Shown here: positions 16,315 through 24,827 of the stretch, one piece after another
How positions within the stretch are numbered: position 1 is the first letter of the stretch
How the letters are laid out: each line of letters opens with the position of its first letter
Assembly: GCA_041665285.1 (NCBI GenBank)
Contig: JBAYJC010000005.1
Location: 20,157-84,156, forward strand
Length of the DNA stretch: 64,000 bases
Source: JBAYJC01 sp041665285
Lineage (GTDB): Bacteria; Patescibacteriota; Patescibacteriia; 2-12-FULL-60-25
Reading direction: 5' to 3'
Notes under the pieces: generated by a model
The model's input: only the letters and a program-made list of their open reading frames with translations
Databases searched by the model: none
Told to the model about the DNA's origin: nothing
Translations under genes and position numbers: made by a program

Positions 16315-17835
16315 CTATTCGGTGAGAGTCTGGCGGAATTGGATGGCTTCTGCGAGATGCGGAACATCAATCATGTCGCTTTGCGCGAGGTCAGCGATGG
16401 TCCGTCCGACTTTTACCAGGCGAAAGTAGGCGCGAGCAGAAAGCCGGAACCGTTCAGCGGCCTGCTTGGCCAAAAGCGCCGCCTTGTCCGTGAGTTGCGC
16501 CTGGCGACGCACAGCATCACTCGACAGCTCCGCGTTGCATGTGACGCGCATGCCTGCGAATCGCGCGTACTGACGTTCGCGCGCCGCAAGAACACGCTCA
16601 CGGATGGTCGCACTTGCTTCCGCATCTGCGAGGTCTGTGAGGGAGCTTGTTTTGACCTTTGGCACCTCAATGAAGAGATCAATGCGATCAAGCAAAGGCC
16701 CAGAGAGCTTCCTCCTGTATTTTACGAGTTGCGTCGGCGTACAGGTGCAGGTGCGTTCGCGATCTGTGAGAAAACCGCACGGACAAGGGTTGAGCGCCGC
16801 GAGCAAGGTGAATCGCGCAGGGAAACAGAGGGTGCCCTGCGTGCGGCTGACCGTCACAAACCCATCTTCCAGAGGCTGGCGCATGCTTTCGAGAACAGCT
16901 CGAGGGAATTCGAGGAACTCGTCGAGGAAGAGAACGCCGCGATGCGCTAGTGAGATCTCGCCTGGATGTGGAACTACGCCGCCGCCCACAATCGAAGGTG
17001 TGCTTGCGCTGTGATGCGGCGCGCGAAACGGACGGTCGAGTATGATGCCTGACGCGGGGAGCAATCCGGCCACAGAATGAATACGCGTTACTTCAAGCGC
17101 CTCTTCGCGTGAAAGCGGCGGCAAGATCGAAGGAAACGTTCGTGCGAGCAATGTCTTTCCCGAACCCGGCGGTCCTTGCATCACGACGTTGTGACCTCCA
17201 GCCGCGGCAATCTCAAGCGCACGCCGTGCCTGCTCTTGTCCGCGAATCGCGGAAAAGTCGTGCGGAAATGTCGGGATCGTCACTGTGCGACGGTCGTCAG
17301 AAGGGATAAACGTCGGGATGATCTTCGTGCCAGTCACATGGTCAACAACCTCGCGCAGGGTCGTGGCAGGTCGAAGCGCCACCTCTTCGACGAAGGACGC
17401 CTCATGCGCATTGCTCGCAGGAAGGATGAACTCGCGCAACCCAAGCTCGCGTGCAAGAAGCGCAAAGGACAAGGCGCCGTGGATCGGGCGTACAGTCCCG
17501 TCCAGCCCAAGCTCACCCGCGATCATGCATGCTTGGCCCACATTGCCCGGCACGCTTCCTTGCGCGCACAGAATCGCGAGCGCAATTGGCAGATCAAACG
17601 GCGTGCCCGTCTTTTTCAAATCCGCAGGCGCCAGGTTCACGGTGATATGCGTGCGTGGAAAATCCAGCTCTGCATTTTTCATGGCGCTTTTCACGCGCTC
17701 CCGCGCCTCCTGCACCGCCGCGTCCGGCAACCCCACAATAATAAACGACGACAATCCCGGAGAGATATCAACCTCTACGTGCACAGGATGCGCCTCAAGT
17801 CCGATGACAGACGCGGTGAGTACGGTGCTAGCCAT
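16315..17835 (-). CDS. comM: ComM/YifB-type Mg-chelatase-like AAA+ ATPase
   Basis: 506 residues, full length for the family. The N-terminal domain (GLPDAAVQEARERVKSA) is the YifB lon-substrate-like fold; Walker A GPPGSGKT is at 221-228, Walker B is GVLFLDEFLEF, followed by the CPCG cysteine motif and the LLDRIDLFIEVP sensor region, then the C-terminal Mg-chelatase helix bundle. In Proteobacteria ComM is a branch-migration helicase in natural transformation, a plausible role in a lineage thought to depend on DNA uptake. The ATG is about 8 bases past a noncanonical -10 (motif at 17838-17871), so the mRNA may be leaderless. Confidence 0.93.
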   Translation of the reverse strand: MASTVLTASVIGLEAHPVHVEVDISPGLSSFIIVGLPDAAVQEARERVKSAMKNAELDFPRTHITVNLAPADLKKTGTPFDLPIALAILCAQGSVPGNVGQACMIAGELGLDGTVRPIHGALSFALLARELGLREFILPASNAHEASFVEEVALRPATTLREVVDHVTGTKIIPTFIPSDDRRTVTIPTFPHDFSAIRGQEQARRALEIAAAGGHNVVMQGPPGSGKTLLARTFPSILPPLSREEALEVTRIHSVAGLLPASGIILDRPFRAPHHSASTPSIVGGGVVPHPGEISLAHRGVLFLDEFLEFPRAVLESMRQPLEDGFVTVSRTQGTLCFPARFTLLAALNPCPCGFLTDRERTCTCTPTQLVKYRRKLSGPLLDRIDLFIEVPKVKTSSLTDLADAEASATIRERVLAARERQYARFAGMRVTCNAELSSDAVRRQAQLTDKAALLAKQAAERFRLSARAYFRLVKVGRTIADLAQSDMIDVPHLAEAIQFRQTLTE

Positions 17836-17837
17836 AC

Positions 17838-17871
17838 TCTACTGCGTTCCATATTCCGCGCCACGTGTCAA
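17838..17871 (-). promoter_or_regulatory. TTGACA-N14-TGGAACGCAGTAGA motif, copy 2
   Basis: On the minus strand TTGACA (17866-17871), 14 bases, TGGAACGCAGTAGA (17838-17851), ending two bases before the comM-like ATG. Confidence 0.65.
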
Positions 17872-17925
17872 GGGGATAAGTCGCGTAACACGTAACCCGC
17901 ATCACGTATCGCATATCATACAAAA

Positions 17926-18041
17926 GGGGTCAGGTACTGGCTTGCACCATTTTGATATGACGATGCTGTATTATTTGGCTTTGTGCAGCATCGAAAATTT
18001 GATTTGCTTCGCAAGACCGTCCAAAATTGGTACCTGACCCC
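17926..18041. mobile_element. MITE-like element A, copy 1 (116 bp)
   Basis: Terminal inverted repeat GGGGTCAGGTAC / GTACCTGACCCC enclosing about 90 bases without a gene. Same ends and nearly the same length as 26167-26283, though the interiors differ. GGGGTCAGGTACC-type ends are often seen around Y1 transposases in environmental genomes, so mobilisation in trans is plausible. Confidence 0.7.
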
Positions 18042-18083
18042 TAGAACAGAGGAGTGCCAAATGAGGTGGGCGCGTACATACTA

Positions 18084-18112
18084 TTGACAATTCCGCTGAT
18101 TCTGCGTAGCCT
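18084..18112 (+). promoter_or_regulatory. Putative promoter of the 18267-18596 gene
   Basis: TTGACA (18084-18089), 17 bases, TAGCCT (18107-18112); the -10 is poor. Confidence 0.4.
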
Positions 18113-18266
18113 TCCTTGGAATCTCCGAGCCTTCTGTGACTTTCGCAACGAGTGACTTTCTCTTCTTGAGAGAGTCGCAGGACGCCAGGAGAGCGAGGCT
18201 TTGTCAGCCGCTGTTTCGGATCCGCGATGTGCGGTTCCGTCTTTTGCCTCGGCGCCCACGGAGCAT

Positions 18267-18596
18267 ATGGAACTCAAAAGAGACGAACAGTTCGAGGCCT
18301 TCCTACAGGGCCACAGCCCTTCCGAGACCGTTCGGCGACTGGCCAGGGCCAGTTACTACGGAATGGACGCCTTCGAGGTTCTCTTCCCCGAAGACGCCGC
18401 GGCTCCGCCGGAGATGGCCAACAAAGGTCCTGCCGGCCCTACCGGTCCAACCCATTTCGCGCGGCTTCGCTATTCGAACGAATCATCGAGCCAGGCCGTG
18501 GCAATCGTTCTTCAGTTCGCGAAAACTCCTGGCGCCGACCCCGAATTGAGGCGCCAGTATCTCACGTGTTCACTGGCCCTGAAGAAGGGAGTGTGA
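18267..18596 (+). CDS. Small hypothetical protein (109 aa)
   Basis: ATG 18267 (MELKRDEQFEAF) is preceded by GGAG at short spacing; the frame is open back to 18201, which would add 22 residues. The protein is soluble: a helical N-terminal half, a Gly/Pro linker (GPAGPTGPT), and a second helical part ending in basic residues (SLALKKGV). GC-rich, plus strand, single unit with a possible TTGACA promoter at 18084. No recognised domain. Confidence 0.5.
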   Translation: MELKRDEQFEAFLQGHSPSETVRRLARASYYGMDAFEVLFPEDAAAPPEMANKGPAGPTGPTHFARLRYSNESSSQAVAIVLQFAKTPGADPELRRQYLTCSLALKKGV

Positions 18597-18689
18597 ATGC
18601 CGAGGGCTCTCCATCGAGCTCTTTTTTAATTCTCGTATTAACTTTATCCTCCCAACGATTGAACGCAACTGTAGGATGGCGGCACGAAA

Positions 18690-20261
18690 TTATTCTCCCC
18701 CAAACACTCTCACATCGTCAAACGTTGCGACAACGTGCCATGACGTGTTTTCGAAAATTGTATCCCAGCGCTCTGCAAGCTCTTTTTCGGTGTTAAGGAC
18801 AATCGTGATGCCTTCGCGATCTAGTGTGTCGCGTACCTCATTCACCGGCATGTCTGTCACCACGCGTTTGAGCAGATCGTATTTGCGTTGCCAGTCGGGC
18901 GTTTCGTGTTTGTGGCCAGCCCAGACGTGGTGCTGTGTGTAAGTTGGTGCCCAGGTGCCAAGCCATGCGTCTTCGGTGAGGAGAACGGCATTTTTTGGTG
19001 TGTGTTCGTCTATCCAGCGAAACGCTTGCATGATGTCTTTTGAGAAATAGAGGACATTTCCCATGTTTGATCCTTGGATTGCGTAGTCTATTTGCGCGCG
19101 TGCCAAGCCAATCGGTGTGAGAAAGAGGAGCATGCAAAGTGCTCCCGCGAGAAAAGGCTCTCCTCGAAGTCTGTCACGCATCCAAAATATCGTAGGTGCG
19201 CTCAGCCAAATCAGGAGGGCAGACAGTCCTTCTGTGAGTTTGCGGTCCCATTTGAAAGGGAGAGCAATGCCAATTGCGATGGCAATGAGCCAGTACGCAA
19301 GCCAACGTTCATGGGGTTGAAGGGCGTCCTTTCGGATGACACGCCAGCCTAAAAGTATGAGGAATGGCAGGCACGCAAAGAGCCAAACAAACCAGGGTTG
19401 GATAGGAAGGTCATTTGCCACAAGAAGAAAACGTCGGCTTGGGCTGAGGAGGTGTGAGAGAATATGCGGGAGCGTGGAAAAAACGCAGACAAGCGCGTAA
19501 AGCCAAGATATAGCGAGAGGAAAGCGCCGCGATTTCTCGACATTCATGAAGACGACGATCAACAAAAAAATACCAACGGTCAGCAGAGAATAGGGATGGA
19601 TGAGCCCAAGGAGAAAGGTCGCTCCAAGATCAAGCGTGCGTTGTTTCCAACTTGTTTTTGTATAGATGTTTTCCCATGCCCGCATGAGAACATAGGGGAG
19701 AAGTGCCCAGACAAGGGGTATGTGCGCGCCACCGAGTAGCATGGGGAAAAGAAACGCCTCTGTTTCGATGTCTGGTATGGCATCTCCGAGAGTCATGCCG
19801 AATGAGGCACGGGATATGTTGACGACCCAGCCTACTCCGCCCACGAGAACCGTACCAATTGTGAGAATGGAAGCATCGCGTTCGTTCTTTGTGAGTCGTC
19901 GTGAAACAGCGTGGAGCAAGAATACAGCACAGAAGGTCGCGAACCAGCGTCCGATTTCGTGCGCCTGTACGGATGGAAGATTTGCCCAACGTGCTAAAAG
20001 CCCCAGAGGAACGTAAAAAGGATGGACAAATGGGATTTGTGGCTCAGGGCCGTAGAGATTGCGCTGGAAAATCGCCCCTCGTCGCACCTGTTCGATATTA
20101 CTGAGGTACACGGCCTGATCCCCAGAGTTGATGATCGTGTTTCCGAGCCAGATATTGTCCGGAGCTCCTGATCGATGAAGTAGCAATGTGATTCCTGCTT
20201 GAAATAGAACAAGTATCGTCGCAAAAACGAGCGGAAACGCATATGGACGAAGACGAAACAT
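18690..20261 (-). CDS. Polytopic membrane protein, glycosyltransferase-like
   Basis: 523 residues with about ten or more hydrophobic segments and a soluble C-terminal domain of about 100 residues. Architecture resembles GT-C mannosyltransferase-like proteins, with the first loop carrying SGDQAVYLSN and a conserved-looking region VHPFYVPLGLL; I see no decisive motif, so the activity is inferred from topology. The C-terminal part (LTEDAWLGTWAPTYTQHH) resembles the lumenal end of such enzymes. Last gene of an operon, starting 7 bases after lspA. Confidence 0.65.
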   Translation of the reverse strand: MFRLRPYAFPLVFATILVLFQAGITLLLHRSGAPDNIWLGNTIINSGDQAVYLSNIEQVRRGAIFQRNLYGPEPQIPFVHPFYVPLGLLARWANLPSVQAHEIGRWFATFCAVFLLHAVSRRLTKNERDASILTIGTVLVGGVGWVVNISRASFGMTLGDAIPDIETEAFLFPMLLGGAHIPLVWALLPYVLMRAWENIYTKTSWKQRTLDLGATFLLGLIHPYSLLTVGIFLLIVVFMNVEKSRRFPLAISWLYALVCVFSTLPHILSHLLSPSRRFLLVANDLPIQPWFVWLFACLPFLILLGWRVIRKDALQPHERWLAYWLIAIAIGIALPFKWDRKLTEGLSALLIWLSAPTIFWMRDRLRGEPFLAGALCMLLFLTPIGLARAQIDYAIQGSNMGNVLYFSKDIMQAFRWIDEHTPKNAVLLTEDAWLGTWAPTYTQHHVWAGHKHETPDWQRKYDLLKRVVTDMPVNEVRDTLDREGITIVLNTEKELAERWDTIFENTSWHVVATFDDVRVFGGE

Positions 20262-20267
20262 AGAGGA

Positions 20268-20732
20268 TTACCGCGCGGTCTCTTTTTGGTGTGATGTATG
20301 TGGATGTAGCAGAAGCAGTATCACACCGATGAGCACAGCGACATCTGCCAGATTGATGGCAGAGCGATGGAAAAACAAGAGCCAGTCACGCACAAAACCC
20401 AGCAAAAGACGATCCATAAAATTTCCTATCGCTCCGCCGATGACCAAGCCAATGCCAATAGCCTCCACCCAGGTGAGCGACTTTCTTGTGCAAAGCACCA
20501 CGACAAGTCCTAGTAGGATGAGAAATGTTATGGCGAGGAGAAGCGTTTGAGGAAAAGGAATATCAAACGTCATGCCGTAGTTGCGATGGTCTGTGAGCTG
20601 GATGAACCATGTCGGCAACGAAAAAATCGACCTATTGGCCGTAGGAAAAAGGAAATGCTTGGTGACCCAGTCGATGCCGCCTGCCATTAGCGCTGTTCCT
20701 ATCCCAGCGAACACGATCGATTGTCTCGTCAT
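20268..20732 (-). CDS. lspA: Prolipoprotein signal peptidase (signal peptidase II)
   Basis: 154 residues with four membrane segments, normal for LspA, an inner-membrane aspartyl protease that removes lipoprotein signal peptides after lipidation. Family landmarks are present: DWVTK in the first segment, RNYGMTFD, GGAIGNFMDR with the first catalytic Asp, and SAINLADVAVLIG with the second. Its stop is seven bases from the next gene, and its start follows the DksA-like stop by two bases, so the three form one operon. Likely substrates here include the products at 1-371, 45428-45727 and perhaps 25436-25945. Confidence 0.93.
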   Translation of the reverse strand: MTRQSIVFAGIGTALMAGGIDWVTKHFLFPTANRSIFSLPTWFIQLTDHRNYGMTFDIPFPQTLLLAITFLILLGLVVVLCTRKSLTWVEAIGIGLVIGGAIGNFMDRLLLGFVRDWLLFFHRSAINLADVAVLIGVILLLLHPHTSHQKETAR

Positions 20733-20734
20733 TG

Positions 20735-21112
20735 TTATAATTCCTGAGTCAACAGCTTTTTGCAGTCAATACACGTCGAGGAGGTTGGTCGTGCTTCTAA
20801 GCGTTTGAGGTCAATGGGTTTGTGGCAGTATTTGCAGACCCCATAGGTGCCCTTTTCTATGGCGTCTATCGCTTTGATGGTATCGCGTAGTTCAGACTCT
20901 AAACGTTTTACGAGAGACATGTCATCAACGTACGATGTGATTTCTGCGGAGTTGTCATCTTCGGAGTCTCCACCAGACTCTTCGTAGCTCGCCATAAAAT
21001 GTCCTGGCTTTTTTGGATCCTTGGTAGCAATACTCTCCAGCTCCTGCTCTAGATGTTTTTTTTCTTCTTCTAAACGCGTCTTCATTGTTTTCAACAGGTC
21101 TTTTGATGGCAT
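20735..21112 (-). CDS. DksA/TraR-type zinc-finger protein
   Basis: 125 residues from ATG 21112; an in-frame TTG at 21136 would add 8. The N-terminal half is a charged coiled coil (LLKTMKTRLEEEKKHLEQEL), followed by an acidic segment (SGGDSEDDNSAEI) and a C-terminal four-cysteine finger CKYC...CIDC. This is the DksA/TraR layout, whose members reach the RNA polymerase active site through the secondary channel. First gene of the operon with lspA; such a pairing is frequent in bacteria. Confidence 0.88.
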   Translation of the reverse strand: MPSKDLLKTMKTRLEEEKKHLEQELESIATKDPKKPGHFMASYEESGGDSEDDNSAEITSYVDDMSLVKRLESELRDTIKAIDAIEKGTYGVCKYCHKPIDLKRLEARPTSSTCIDCKKLLTQEL

Positions 21113-21973
21113 AGGAGAGTTGTTATTTGAATACAAGTATACAAAAAAGGGAGGAACCGAACAAGGGAAGGGGTACTGAACAAGAAAACACGCAATGCTG
21201 TCAGGTATTTTTTTGGGACGTTAAGAGGCGCCCGTGGGGGTGCGCAAGAGGATCACGTGATCAACTGGCGCGGTGGGCGCCTCAACAAATCGACGGCAGG
21301 GGTAGGACTTCGTCGCATTGCGCGTGGAATGCGCATGGACAAAGAACAACACTCGCTACACAGCGATAATAAGGACTGGGCACAAACCAGCAGATCCGGC
21401 GGAGCCCCGGGACGGCGTGGGTTTTAAGTACGCCGCATAAGTCGAGGTCGCCTAAAAACGAGGATTTCGTTTTTCGTTTCACAGATCCACCCGAAGGAGG
21501 ATCATGATCCGCAGTTCGTGCAGGGATCTACTTCCATCTATAGACGGCGAATTGTGTGAGCCGTTTATGCATCCATAAGGGGATGCGATGTGATGTGAGA
21601 TGGGGGTCGATCGCTGGCTCAGTCTAAAGGAACGAAGTGGTGAACAAGGAACATTGCGCCCATTGCGCAAAATACCAAAAGAACGACTGACTATTATTCC
21701 GTTGTGTGCTTTGGATTCCCAAAAATGTGGTCTTTGCGGTTCGCGTAGACCATTGAGGGGAAGGTACGAGTAGAGAATCCTTAAAACGTTCACGGAATAC
21801 TTTCGCAAAAATATCTTTCGTCGTTTCACGAAGCGATACTCAGCGAAATCAATGTGCTGACCCGTTGGAAGGGTTTGATCTCATGGAATGTCCAGGAGAT
21901 CTCTTCTAGTATACTCCATCACGTAAAAAAAATCAGCAAGCAGGACGTGTGAAAAAAAATTGAGGTGGCTCTG
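21113..21973. other. 860-bp stretch without a recognisable gene
   Basis: The longest frames have protein sequence that looks unselected. A plus-strand AAGGAGG precedes ATG 21504, opening 24 codons. I checked by eye for RNase P RNA, tmRNA and SRP RNA core sequences on both strands and found none convincing. Stem-rich sequence (21225-21283; GGCGT/ACGCC near 21410) makes an unclassified RNA possible. Confidence 0.4.
21225..21283. other. Long perfect inverted repeat
   Basis: GAGGCGCCC (21225-21233) pairs with GGGCGCCTC (21275-21283); the loop holds the perfect palindrome GATCACGTGATC (21251-21262). No T-tract follows on either strand in the right place for a terminator. Confidence 0.5.
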
Positions 21974-23158
21974 CTAAAAACACGCGATCATTTTTCCGTC
22001 GAATGCCACAAAATATAATGGGGCTGGTGTTTCAGTTGGTGTGATCAGCGATAGCGGTAGCTGTTTCATGACCTCTGAAGAGAAAAAAGCAAGCGGCTGT
22101 CCTTGTTTGCACGCGAGAGGCGGTTCTTGGAATGGAAGTGGCGTTGTTTCTGTTGCGTAGAAGTTGAGGATATTCGTTTCAACGTCTACTCTTCCAAAAA
22201 GAGACTGCGTACTTGTCGGAATTGGGTCTGTTGTTTGAAGCCATGGACGCTTTTCATACATGATTTCCCCATTTGGCATGGAGGCAGGCGCACGCGTTGT
22301 TTTTCGCAGACCAAAGAATACTGTGTTGAGCTGTTCATGCGTGACAGGCGCTTCAAATGCAAGGCGAATCGATGCAATGGTAGAAGACGGCGTGAGGCGC
22401 AGAGCAACTGTTTCTGGTGCGGGGTGTAGCGTATTCAGAGTAATATCGCCAATCTGTACTTGATCGAGAAAAGCGCGGACAAGGGGAAGGAGTGCCGCGT
22501 CTTTTGGGATGCGCAACACAACATCACCCGTGGGAAGCTGTTCAGGTGGTAGCTGAGTCACGGGGATATCTGTACGGATCACTCGTTGATCAAGCGTCGC
22601 GGTAAAGCGCGTGGAAGCATTTTGTGAGTCGATCCAGGATGACGTATCAATCCAAAAACCTATTTCCGCGCCACGTTTTGTTTTTTTCCAATCAGAGCGG
22701 TCTGTGTAGCGCAGAAGGCGATCGCCTTGTATGTCTTGATCGTCTGTCACGAAACTCACAAGAAGGACGTCCTGACGCAAGAACTCTTTTTGTGTCCCGA
22801 TCCAACGCGGCACAATCGCAAAGCTTTTCCATCCTTTTTCCGTGGGGTATGCGCCAAAAATAGCAGAGAATGAAGAGTTTGTGCGCACAATCTCCTGCCA
22901 GAGCTTTGGCAGGCGATCACGCATGGTTTGCGGGATGGTGCGTTGAAGGATTTTGGGCGAGCTTGTGAGGAGGAGAGGCGTGTGAGTGGGTATGTGAAAC
23001 GCTGGACGGAGGCAGGACCAGATAAGCCAGCAAAAAAGACCCAGGCCAACAACGATCGCAGTAATAAGGAGCGCAATCGTAAAAGGCGTGCGTTTTTGTT
23101 CGCCGTACGCGAGGATACTGCTCTCGCGAGAGGTGTAAATCAGGTAGGGTTCTTCCAT
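21974..23158 (-). CDS. Single-pass membrane protein with extracellular domain
   Basis: 394 residues; ATG 23158 (MEEPYLIYTSRESS) chosen because the upstream extension looks unselected. A cytoplasmic stretch of about 25 residues leads to one membrane segment (TIALLITAIVVGLGLFCWLI), and the remaining 340 residues are outside: beta-rich, with few cysteines. No catalytic motif or known domain. Proteins of this layout are common in Patescibacteria, but I cannot name the family. Single gene on the minus strand. Confidence 0.65.
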   Translation of the reverse strand: MEEPYLIYTSRESSILAYGEQKRTPFTIALLITAIVVGLGLFCWLIWSCLRPAFHIPTHTPLLLTSSPKILQRTIPQTMRDRLPKLWQEIVRTNSSFSAIFGAYPTEKGWKSFAIVPRWIGTQKEFLRQDVLLVSFVTDDQDIQGDRLLRYTDRSDWKKTKRGAEIGFWIDTSSWIDSQNASTRFTATLDQRVIRTDIPVTQLPPEQLPTGDVVLRIPKDAALLPLVRAFLDQVQIGDITLNTLHPAPETVALRLTPSSTIASIRLAFEAPVTHEQLNTVFFGLRKTTRAPASMPNGEIMYEKRPWLQTTDPIPTSTQSLFGRVDVETNILNFYATETTPLPFQEPPLACKQGQPLAFFSSEVMKQLPLSLITPTETPAPLYFVAFDGKMIACF

Positions 23159-23216
23159 GCAAAATCGTGCGAGTAACGTATCTGATTTTTCGTGAGTTGT
23201 ACATGGGCCCATCGTC

Positions 23217-23250
23217 TATAAATAAAAAGACGGCCTTGAGGACCGTTAGG
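23217..23250 (-). terminator. Terminator of the 23246-23818 gene
   Basis: ACGGTCCTCAAGGCCGTC stem followed by TTTTTATTTATAG on the minus strand. Confidence 0.8.
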
Positions 23251-23818
23251 GGACGCGCGGTGGGAGCCTGGGGGTCTGGGGAAGCGAGGCACGGAACTTG
23301 CGATCGTGCTCGCGCGCCTCAGTGAGGAAGCGCGTCTGCTCGTCGAGCGTGGGGCGATGACCGTGGCGAAGGCGTAGAAGAGCGAAGCGTCCGCCGTCGA
23401 GCGTACGGAGCTCACCCTCGTGGAGCACGGGGATTTTGTCGTACGTTTCCTCGTGCACCACCATGAGGCAGAGGGGCGGGTCCAGAGGAGACTTGCTGTG
23501 AGTCTTCATGCGGGGCGTCATGATGAGCTCGCCCGGGAGCCGTTCGAGGTCGAGCACAAGGGCTTTGCCCTCGATCGGTAGGATGCACACCTCGCCGAAC
23601 GCTCGAGCCGGGATGTTGGGGAACATGGGGACGCTCTCAACCTTGCCGCTCCTCATGTCCGCGACCATGACCCAGTCGCAAGTTTCGTCGGCGGCTCGCT
23701 CTCGTGCGACCTTGTGGAAGACCGCGTACAGCTCGGTGTCTGCGACGTTGCGCATGTTGCAAAGCCGCGCGATCTCACGCAGTTGCTCAGCGGTGAACAC
23801 GGTGGAAGGGGTGAGCAT
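23246..23818 (-). CDS. Hypothetical protein (190 aa)
   Basis: ATG 23818 (MLTPSTVFTAEQLREIARL) follows GGGAGGAAACG, which decides it over the open frame to 23890. Soluble, no signal peptide. The N-terminus is helical; the middle is a compact alpha/beta region (CDWVMVADMRSGKVESVPMFP) and the C-terminus is basic and Pro-rich. Promoter at 23873-23901 and terminator at 23217-23250 make it a self-contained unit. No recognised family. Confidence 0.7.
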   Translation of the reverse strand: MLTPSTVFTAEQLREIARLCNMRNVADTELYAVFHKVARERAADETCDWVMVADMRSGKVESVPMFPNIPARAFGEVCILPIEGKALVLDLERLPGELIMTPRMKTHSKSPLDPPLCLMVVHEETYDKIPVLHEGELRTLDGGRFALLRLRHGHRPTLDEQTRFLTEAREHDRKFRASLPQTPRLPPRVP

Positions 23819-23872
23819 CGTTTCCTCCCTCGCGGCCTCCAGAGAAGCTCTGGTTGAGCAGGCGAGGCAGAA

Positions 23873-23901
23873 ATCATAAAACGCATCCATGAAAATGTCA
23901 A
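23873..23901 (-). promoter_or_regulatory. Promoter of the 23246-23818 gene
   Basis: TTGACA (23896-23901), 17 bases, TATGAT (23873-23878). Confidence 0.8.
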
Positions 23902-24011
23902 TGGATGCGTTGTAATTTCGCTCTTCTTTGCGACGCGAGTCCTACTCGTGCAGAAAAGGGGAGCGCCGACACAGCTTGTGCGTCGGGGCTGGAGGAGGGG
24001 AAGGAGCGGGG

Positions 24012-24134
24012 TTAGCGGAGGAGGAGGGAGAGGAGCGCGGCGCCGCCACCGAGGGTGAAGGCGATCGCGATCCCGATCGCCATGTTACGGAGAGCGGTCC
24101 GGGTCTCGATGGCGTTGTCGGTCGTCTGGTTCAT
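24012..24134 (-). CDS. Small membrane peptide (40 aa)
   Basis: ATG 24134 follows AAGGAG at good spacing, and TAA ends 40 codons later. A polar N-terminus (MNQTTDNAIETRTALRN) is followed by one hydrophobic segment (MAIGIAIAFTLGGGAALLSL) and a final LLLR, a single membrane helix. It sits 17 bases downstream of the stop of 24152-24706, so it may be co-transcribed with it. Function unknown; size and layout allow a small membrane regulator or a toxin. Confidence 0.6.
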   Translation of the reverse strand: MNQTTDNAIETRTALRNMAIGIAIAFTLGGGAALLSLLLR

Positions 24135-24151
24135 GGGGGGTCTCCTTCGTA

Positions 24152-24706
24152 CTAGATTAGCATGAGGGCCTGCTCGAGCGAGATTCCCTCGCTCCGTGCC
24201 AGGTCCAGCAGTTGCGCGAGCTGGAATTCGTCGCGGACAAGTTCCTCGACGTCCTTACTCGATGGATCGTCCGGCATCATGGCGAGCAACATCGCCGCAC
24301 GTGCGGGGGAAGCCTGCACACGCTCGATGTGGTGCCACTCGAACTTGGGCATCATTTTCTGGCGGCCCATGTTCTCGAAGAGCTCGGCGTAGGTGCCGCG
24401 GAGGTAGTTGGCTCCGCTGATCTGCCGCGCGTGCGTGAGCAAGCACACCGCGCTCAAGAGCGGGACCATCTCGTCCTCCTCTCCTTTGAGAAAGAACGAG
24501 CTGTGCTGGTCCTCGCCCTCGGTGACGAGTACCTCCATGGTCATCCTGCCCAGGTAGTGCACGTACCCGATGGGGTGACCGTGCACCTTCTTGAGCAAGA
24601 GCTCGCAGACGAGGAAGAACAGCGCCTCGCCAAGCGAGAGCTTCTTCGGCTCGCCGTACACAGTCTGTCCGCCCACGCCCGCCCACTTCTGCAGTTTGAT
24701 GATCAT
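24152..24706 (-). CDS. Hypothetical protein (184 aa)
   Basis: ATG 24706 (MIIKLQKWAGVGGQ) follows AAGGAGAAAAACGG; the open frame to 24763 includes repeat sequence and is rejected. Soluble alpha/beta N-terminal half and helical C-terminal half (MLLAMMPDDPSSKDVEELV). It overlaps in layout with the next gene upstream (24828-25319): both begin with a short beta strand of the form M(I)IKL/MIKFT and have similar size, so they may be distant paralogs. Stop TAG. No known domain. Confidence 0.65.
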   Translation of the reverse strand: MIIKLQKWAGVGGQTVYGEPKKLSLGEALFFLVCELLLKKVHGHPIGYVHYLGRMTMEVLVTEGEDQHSSFFLKGEEDEMVPLLSAVCLLTHARQISGANYLRGTYAELFENMGRQKMMPKFEWHHIERVQASPARAAMLLAMMPDDPSSKDVEELVRDEFQLAQLLDLARSEGISLEQALMLI

Positions 24707-24747
24707 CCGTTTTTCTCCTTCATGATCACTTGAACACGCGTTCCAGT

Positions 24748-24820
24748 TCTCATGTGGAGCCACGGCAAGAAGTTTTGCGCCGTGACCTTGCCGAGCAGAC
24801 CCGTCGGCGGGGGTGGGTGG
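24748..24820. repeat. Direct repeat, copy 1 (about 73 bp)
   Basis: Nearly identical to 25362-25434. On the minus strand it lies right after the stop of the 24828-25319 gene. It contains CACGGC...GCCGTG arms around AAGAAGTTTTGC. Confidence 0.8.
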
Positions 24821-24827
24821 TGAAGAT

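Noticed and set aside
21479..21829. Minus-strand frame of 116 residues
   Set aside because: Arg/Ser/His-rich without any pattern, no ribosome site, and it ends in a stem-rich region.
21880..21950. RNase P RNA core (GGAATGTCCAGG resembles GAAAGTCCGGG)
   Set aside because: Too close to the next gene for a full RNA, and none of the other conserved blocks is nearby.
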